Positions 57,307 through 64,000 of a stretch of DNA of 64,000 nucleotides are shown one piece after another (position 1 is the first letter of the stretch; every line of letters begins with the position of its first letter). The translations under genes were made by a program, and so were the position numbers. Below the pieces are notes generated by a model. It worked only from the letters and a program-made list of their open reading frames with translations. It was not told the DNA's origin and made no database searches. This stretch comes from Apteryx mantelli. Taxonomy: Eukaryota > Chordata > Aves > Apterygiformes > Apterygidae. Location of the stretch: the NCBI RefSeq assembly GCF_036417845.1, contig NC_090001.1:8167501-8231500 (forward strand), in the 5' to 3' direction.

Positions 57307-59976
57307 ATTAGAGCAGTCTTCTGCGAGACAAACCCTTTGCCTTCCTCACAGAACCTCCCACTTTTCCTCTCTCCTTTACCTTCGTTCAGCTCCCTGGCTG
57401 GAGCTCCGGTTTGTGCTGCCTGAGTGTGCCATGCAGAGCAGGGGCCTCTGCTAACGATTTCCAGAGGAGTCAGTGCTGCTCTGCTGGGGGGTGTAAATGG
57501 AGGAAGGTGACAACCATTTCCAGTTCTTTGGTGGGGATAGGAGGGGGTTGGGCTCCATGAGATGACCTAAGGAGACTCAGTCCAGTGAGCCAGTGGGAAT
57601 ATTTTCTGTTTACCAGAAGGAGAGAGGAATATAGCACTTGGACCAACCAATAAACCCCTACAATGGAAGAAGGCTCAGGGGAGATGGGCTGGGGGGATGT
57701 GCCCATGAAGCTCAGGGGATAAGGTAGGGTGTGACTGACCACAGCTGTTGCACAGAAAGCTGACTTTATCTCAATGCAAAGGGGACCATGACTGGAGGGT
57801 AACCTTGGTTTTAGATAAACAGCTATGTCAGTTGAGTGGATCAAGTGACTACACCCCAACTGAGTGGATCAGCTGGTGTCAATGTTTTCCCCTGATTTCA
57901 TCAAAAGAGTGTGAATGTCCCCCTCAGTTAGCCAGACCAGCATGGGGGGGGGAATGTATTCGTGGCTCAGCCCAACACAGAGTATAAAAATTGAACAACT
58001 AGCAAAAGAACCTGGAAGAGAGCAATGCGATTGAGCCGGTTTCATCCCATGCCTGCCTTCCTGGCGACTGGGGATGCCCAGCATTGTGATGGTGAGCACA
58101 GCATAGACACCAGAAATGGGGATCACACTGGTATTGTGATTGAACTGATACTGCAATTGCTCTATTTTGCTAAGTGTAACTCACACTTGTATTGTGATTT
58201 CAGTCTATTGCTGTGTCACTCTGCTAAATCAAAAATCTTGTGTAACGTCCAATATCTTCAAAGAAGTAAGTTTTAATATTAAACGTTACACCGTCCATGT
58301 GTGGAATAGCTAAAAGAACCTGGTGAGGGAGAATTGGACTCTGACAAGCTCTCCTGCCAGCTGTCTTGGAAAGGGAAGATCCTTGTGAGGCATTCATCTC
58401 CCCCAGCCTTGCCCTCCTGAACACAGGTGTTTGTATCTGAAGCAGCCACACCAGCTCCCATTCTTGCAAGGCAGGGAAACCCTCAAGTGAAGGCAGTGGG
58501 TGCCCGACCCTTTCGGGATGTCTCCATTCCAATGCAACAGACCCTCTCCTCACACCAATATACCATCTGCTCATCAGCAGAGACACAGGGGACTGGCTCA
58601 GAGGAAGGTGTCTGCGTCAGAGGGACTGACCATGACTTGCCCAAATCCTTCCTCCCATGGCGATTCTCTTTGCAGTTCCCTCTCATTCCCTGCCCATCTC
58701 ACTGCCTGGAGCTCTCCCTGCTGGCAGCTCCTTCTCTATCCCAATGTCTTTTCCCTGACGGTGCTCACAGACCCCATCCCACCCTCTGCACGCTCAGTTC
58801 TGCCCGACAGAAACCTACCGGGACAGGGCGCTGGGCAGAGGCATTGCTGTGCTCAAAGGTCCTGAGGAGCAGGTCAGAAAAAGCCTGACAAGGCCATAAA
58901 GGTGATGCTGGTGCTGTCTGTAGGCTGAGGAGGGGTTGAAGGGGTTTGCTGAGCTTTCTCACAGACCTAGTGATCTCTGAGAGGGAAGGGTTGAGAGTCT
59001 CAGTTCCTTCCCAAACCAGAAAACTCTTTCCTATTTTTTCCTCTCCCCACATTAGGGAACTCAAAGCACACAGCCTAGAAGGAAAGCTCCTTCCCTTTCA
59101 AGTATCCCCTGCCTTCACCTTCTTTTTGAAAAGTGCCCTCCAGAAATGTCCTCAGGGTGAGCTGGAGCTGTGAGCAGCCCTGACCCATGCACCACCCTCT
59201 CCACAGCACACTCAGCCTGCCCTGCCAGGCTCTCTCCTTCCACCCAGAGCTTCTCCCCACAGCGCTGTGGGGAGTTTGCTGGGCAGGCTGAGTGCTGACC
59301 CTCGCAGGCAGCAGACTCACTGCCCGGGGCACACAGCACCCTGGGGTGCAGGAACACTGCTCTGAATGACAGCCCTGGCTAGACCTGTGGCACACCCTGG
59401 CTTCACACCCATGCAGCTCTCCCTGGCAGAAGGCAGCAGGACACCCTGTCGCTGGGATGCTGTGGTAGGGAATGCCCCCCCCACACACACACACACTCTG
59501 GAGAAGCCAGGAGAGCCAGCCTTAAGAAAACTCTCCGTTATGGGCTGGCTTTAGAAGACCCCTCCAGCAACAGCAGTAGCATTGCCCTGCAGCCAGAGGC
59601 TTACCGTGCAAAGGGCTGGGAAGATTCCTCCCACAAGGAGCTCTCCTCTGGCCTCCCACTCCACACTCCCTTTCACTTCTCTCTGCCTTCTCTCATGGAT
59701 GTCAGCAAGAGCAGGCAGTGCCCACAGACCTGCTGCTCTTGACAGGGGAGCTGCTCCTGCAAAGAGCTGTCTCCCAGCAGTGCTGCCACGTTGCCAAGAG
59801 CTCTCTCCGACCCAGGAGCCTGTCTCTGCTCAGCAACAGTGGTCGAGCTGAAGGCGTGAATTTCTCTCTCCCTTGTGCTTCCTCCTCCTTGGACACGGTC
59901 ACTGAAGTAGACTGAAAGAATCACCTCTGGGCCTTTTCTAAAGAGTGGAGAGAGACCCATTCAAGCATTGCTATTA
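57307..59976. repeat. module 3 spacer upstream of OR gene
   Basis: Direct copy of about 12,020-14,680, including the conserved donor-like site near 57,380. No coding gene was recognised. It ends abruptly where a young CR1 is inserted. Confidence 0.6.
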
Positions 59977-60065
59977 TCACAGAATCACAGAATTACAGAA
60001 TGGTTGAGGTTGGAAGAGACCTCTGGAGATCATCTAGTCCAACCCTCTTCCTCAAGCAGGGTCAC

Positions 60066-63000
60066 CTAGAGCACATTGCACAGGATTGCATCCAGGCACA
60101 TTTTGAATATCTCCAGAGAAGGAGACTCCACCACCTCTCTGGGCAACCTGTTCTAGTGCTCGGTCACCCTCAAAGTCAAGAAGTTTTTCCTCAGGTTCAG
60201 ATGGAATTGTCTGTGTTTCAGTTTGTGCCCGTTGCCTCGTGTCCTGTCACTGGGCACCACTGAAAAGAGTCTGGTCCCATCCTGTTGACACCCTCTCTTC
60301 AGATGCTTGTACACGTTGATAAGATCTCCTCTCAGTCTTCTCTTCTCTAGGCTAAACAGGCCCAGCTCTCTCAGCCTTTCCTCATAAGAGAGATGCTCCA
60401 GTCCCCTAATCATCTTAGTAGCCCTTCGCTGGACTTGCTCCAGTAGTGCCACATCCCTTTTGTACTGGGGAGCCCAGAACTGGACACAGTACTGCAAATG
60501 TGGCCTCAGCAGGGCTGAGGAGAGAGGGAGAATCTCTTCCCTCGACCTGCTGGCAACACTCTTCCTCATGCACCTCAGGATACCGTTGGCCTTCTTGGCC
60601 ACAAGGGCACATTGCTGCCTCATGCTTAACTTGGTGTCCACCAGCACTCCCAGGTCCTTCTCCGCAGAGCTGCTTTCCAGCAGGTCAACCCCCAACCCAT
60701 ACCGCTGCATGGGGTTATTCCTCCACACGTGCAGGACTCTGCACTTGCCTTTGTTGAACTTCCGGAGGTTCCTCTCTGCCCACCTCTCCAGCCTCTCCAA
60801 GTCTCTCTGAATGGCAGCACAGCCCTCTGGCGTATCAGCCACTCCTCCCAGTTTTGTATCATCGGCAAACTTGCTGAGGGTGCACTCTGTGCCTTCATCC
60901 AGGTCACTGATGAAGAAGTTGAACAAGACTGGACCCAGTCCTGACCCCTGGGGGACACTGCTAGCTACAGGCCTCCAACTAGACTCTGTGCCACTGATCA
61001 CAACCCTCGGAGCTCTGCCATTCAGCCAGTTCTCAATCCACCTCACTGTCCACTCATCTAACCTGCACCTCCTGAGCTTCCCTATGAGGATGTTATGGGA
61101 GACAGTGTCAAAAGCCTTGCTGAAGTCAAGGGAGACAACATCCACTGCTCTCCCCTCATCTACCCAGCCAGGCATTCCATCAGAGAAGGCTATCAGATTG
61201 GTTAGGCATGATTTCCCCTTTTGGTGAAGCCATGCTGACTACTCCTGATCACCTTCTTGTCCTCCACATGCTTGGAGATGGCCTCCAGCATGAGCTGCTC
61301 CATCACCTTTGCAGGGATGGAGGTGAGGCTGACTGGCCTGTAGTTCCCTGGGTCCTCCTTCTTGCCCTTTTTGAAGACTGGGGTGACATTGGCTTTCTTC
61401 CAGGCCTCAGGCACCTCTCCTGTTCTCCAGGACCTTTCAAAGAGGATGCAGAGTGACCTAGCAATAACATGCGCCAGCTCCCTCAGCACTCGTGGGTGCA
61501 TCCCATCAGGGTCCATGGATTTGTGGGTGTCAAGTTTGCTTAAATGATCTCTAACCCAATCCTCCTCCACCAAGGGAAAGTCTTCCTTTCTCCAGACTTT
61601 CTCTCTTGCCTCCAGGGTCTGGGGTTCCTGAGGGCTGGCCTGAGCAGTGAAGACTGAAGCAAAGGCGGCATTCAGTAACTCTGCCTTCTCTGTATCCTTC
61701 GTCACCAGGGCACCCACCCCATTCAGCAAAGGGCCCACATTTTCCCTAGTCTTCCTCTTGCTACTGAGGTATTTGAAGAAGCCCTTCTTGCTGTCCTTGA
61801 CATCTCTCACCAGATTTAATTCCAAACGGGTCTTAGCCTTCCTCAGCGCATCCCTGCATACTCTGACAACGTTCCTATATTCCTCCCAGTGGCCTGTCCC
61901 CCTTTCCACTTTCTGTATGCTTCCTTCTTCTGGTTGAGTTTTGCCAGGAGCTCCTTGCTCATCCATGCAGGTCTCCTGCCTCCTTTGCTTGACTTCCTAC
62001 TCATAAGGATGCACCGCTCTTGAGCCTGGAGGAAGTGATGTTTGAATATTAACCAGCTCTCTTGAACACCCCTTCCTTCTAGGGCCCTAACCCATGGGAT
62101 TCCTCCAAGTAGGTCCCTGAAGAGGCCAAAGTTTGCTCTCCTGAATTCCAGGGTTGCGATCCTACTTGGTGCCCTGCTGCCTCCTCGCAGGATCCTGAAC
62201 TCCACCATCTCATGGTCACTGCAGCCAAGGCTGCCCCCGACCTTCACATCTTCAACCAGGCCTTCTTTGTTTGTTAGTACGAGGTCCAGCAGCACACCTC
62301 TCCTTGTTGGCTCCCCCACCACCTGTGTCAAGAAGTTGTCACCAATGCTCTGCAGGAACCTCCAGGACTGTTTGTGCCTAGCTGTGCTGTCTTTCCAGCA
62401 GATATCAGGGTGGGTGAAGTCCCCCATGAGAACCAGGGCCTGGGATCGTGAGGCTACTTCCAGCTGTCTGTAGAAGGCCTCATCAACTTCCTCATCCTGA
62501 TCAGGTGGCCTGTAGTAAACACCCACAACAGGGTCACCCATGCTAGCCTGCCCTTTCATCCTTACCCATAAGCTCTCGACTCGCTCTTCATCCACCCCCA
62601 GGCACAGCTCCATACATTCCAGTTGCTCTCTCACATAAAGAGCAACTCCACCACCTCGCTTTCCTGGCCTGTCTTTCCTAAAAAGCACGTAGCCATCCAT
62701 GACAGCACTCCAGTCATGTGAGCTATCCCACCATGTCTCTGTAATGGCAATGAGATCATGACCCTGCGACCGCACACAGATCTCTAGTTCTTCCTGTTTG
62801 TTCCCCATGCTGCGTGCATTGGTGTACAGGCATTTCAGAGAGGTGATCGAGCATGCAGGTTTCCCAGGAGGTGTAAAAGAGGGTCCTCCATAGCCACATC
62901 CCATGCGCACTTCCCTGGCTGCATTCACCTGTTGGAGGCATCCTGACTTGAGCAGTCTTTTGCCAACTACCCTGTCACTATAACTCTCCCCTTCCCCCAT
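60066..63000 (-). pseudogene. CR1 ORF2 (APE endonuclease and RT), few lesions
   Basis: An apparently complete ORF2. The endonuclease part (61,843-63,000) shows YTNARSMGNKQEEL, ITETWWD, GVYYRPPDQ, MGDFTHPDI and GCSDHEMV. RT shows [24 protein letters not shown] and FADDTKLGG. Lesions: loss of one base near 61,888 (CCTCCCAGTGG where the copy at 5.8 kb has CCTCCCAAGTGG), extra A bases near 61,222 with a stop just after, and TAG in place of a Trp codon near 60,151, about 29 codons before the normal end at 60,066-60,068. Both catalytic aspartates of FADD are kept. Confidence 0.88.
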
Positions 63001-63005
63001 CTTTC

Positions 63006-63407
63006 CTAGTTTAAAGCCCTCCTTACCAGCTTGGCCAACCTGTTGGCAAAGACCTGTGTGCCCCGCCTTGTGAGGTGGATCCCATCTCTTGCCATCAGTT
63101 GTCGATCTTCAAACAGGGTCCCATGGTCGTAGAAACCAAAACCCTGTTGCCAACACCAGTGGCGCAGCCAGTCGTTAACCTGGAAAGTCCGTCTCCTCCT
63201 CCTCTCATCCATCCCCTTCACTGGCAGGATTGAGGAGAAGATGACCTGGGCTCCCAGACCCTTAACCACCATCCCCAGAGCTCTGAAATCCTGCTTGATT
63301 GTCTCCAGTTTGCCCTTGGTGTCATTGGCGCCCACATGGAAGAGCAGCAGTGGGTAATAGTCTGAAGAATGGACGAGCCTAGGCAGTCTTTGCATGACAT
63401 CTCTCAC
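63006..63407 (-). CDS. CR1 ORF1 C-terminal part: esterase domain
   Basis: An open frame of 133 residues, the C-terminal half of the CR1 ORF1 esterase (SGNH type). It keeps the GxND block (FHVGANDT) and the catalytic Asp-x-x-His block (DGIHLTRRG), which the copy at 33.6 kb has lost. The N-terminal part with the nucleophile serine is missing because the element is truncated at 63.4 kb. The ORF1 stop is at 63,006-63,008, six bases before the start of ORF2, so the two ORFs are almost contiguous. Confidence 0.8.
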   Translation of the reverse strand: MRDVMQRLPRLVHSSDYYPLLLFHVGANDTKGKLETIKQDFRALGMVVKGLGAQVIFSSILPVKGMDERRRRRTFQVNDWLRHWCWQQGFGFYDHGTLFEDRQLMARDGIHLTRRGTQVFANRLAKLVRRALN

Positions 63408-63420
63408 ACGAGCCCCTGTG

Positions 63421-64000
63421 CCACAGGTGACAGTGCTGATGAGAGATGCCTATCCTTCTGGAGGGGAATCTTAGGCACCAGGAGAGCTCAGGGGATCTCC
63501 AGGGACACCATGTTCCTTGGGGTGGGCAGTGAGTGGAGCCTCACAAAATGTGGGACAGTCCATGGTGGAGTAACCAGAAGGTAAAGCACTAAACCCAGGT
63601 ATGGATATGGAAACAAGTGCTCTGCAATCCCACAGAGGCAGTAGGAACCCAGGAGGCCCAGGGAAGGGGCACTGGAGAGTGATTCCTGCACCCTCACTGA
63701 AACACCACAGGCTGGAGCTAGTGCACGCCCAAACACATCTCCTGCCATTGCAAACGCCCTGGGCTCACTCTGAGCACAGGCCATGAGCTCCGATGGGTGG
63801 CAGCAGTATCAGTGGTGGTGAGCCCTGTCCATCTGGTTTTGCTTCCCACCCTGACCAGCATGGCCAGCGCAGAGTCAGGAGTCACCCTGTGGCCTCAGGG
63901 CCCCACAGCCCACTCGCTCTGCAGAGCAGCACCACTAGCACAGGGTCTTGCAGGGAGCACAGGGGAGGATGCAGGAAAGGCCACCCAGACCAGCACGGAA
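63421..64000. repeat. start of a fourth module copy, inverted
   Basis: Matches 43,720-44,000 directly (for example CACCATG then GGGGTGGGCAG at 63,506) and the reverse complement of 10,190-10,700 and 55,330-55,900. The next OR of this module, if it is complete, would lie to the left of the CR1 or be missing; the window shows only the GC-rich block. It continues past the window end. Confidence 0.6.

Larger units (their letters stand above)
59977..63420 (-). mobile_element. young CR1 LINE, minus strand, truncated in ORF1
   Basis: The 3' tail is at 59,977 (CACAGAAT units on the plus strand). The body covers the 3' UTR, all of ORF2 and the C-terminal part of ORF1, with the break near 63,412-63,420. 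Module 3 sequence lies on its 3' side and inverted module 4 sequence on its 5' side, so it occupies the junction of two modules. Module 1 runs on without a CR1 at the matching place (14,672). Confidence 0.93.

Overview
The window is from a bird genome. Six recent CR1 LINE copies end in the CR1-type tail of ATTCTGTG units, many older CR1 fossils lie between them, and the only intact host genes are three intronless-coding olfactory receptors of the family 14 type that is expanded in birds. There are no operons, ribosome binding sites, CRISPR arrays or recognisable tRNA or rRNA genes. The species cannot be named from the sequence.

Layout. The window is built from repeated copies of one module: an olfactory receptor (OR) gene, its upstream spacer, and a 3' block of about 2.5 kb that is GC-rich. 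Module 1 (about 0.6-17.2 kb) carries an OR on the minus strand at 11.0-12.0 kb. Module 2 (about 36.75-46.35 kb) is the same material inverted, with an OR on the plus strand at 42.4-43.3 kb. Module 3 (about 47.2-59.97 kb) is again in the first orientation, with an OR on the minus strand at 56.3-57.3 kb. It also holds a piece of a plus-strand OR unit (50.6-52.7 kb) whose receptor is broken. A fourth module starts at 63.4 kb in the module 2 orientation and runs off the end. Modules 1 and 2 therefore form a large inverted repeat with a spacer of about 20 kb.

The spacer (17.2-36.75 kb) holds a solo LTR, a GC-rich block with CCAAT boxes, two clusters of a 64-65 bp minisatellite built on TGAGGTCAC, and a decayed class I (gammaretrovirus-like) endogenous retrovirus. 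The retrovirus keeps its 5' LTR, gag and pol and stops inside integrase. A full-length CR1 follows it and is itself interrupted in ORF1 by a second, 5'-truncated CR1.

How the parts relate. The receptors would act as odorant GPCRs at the cilia of olfactory neurons. Each intact receptor has a 3' splice acceptor just upstream of its start codon and an AATAAA about 200 bp past its stop. All other coding sequence belongs to retrotransposons. Recent CR1 copies sit at or near most module junctions, and one insertion site is shared between two inverted copies, so CR1 insertion and duplication of the OR module are interleaved in time. All homology statements come from reading by eye; no alignment or database search was run.
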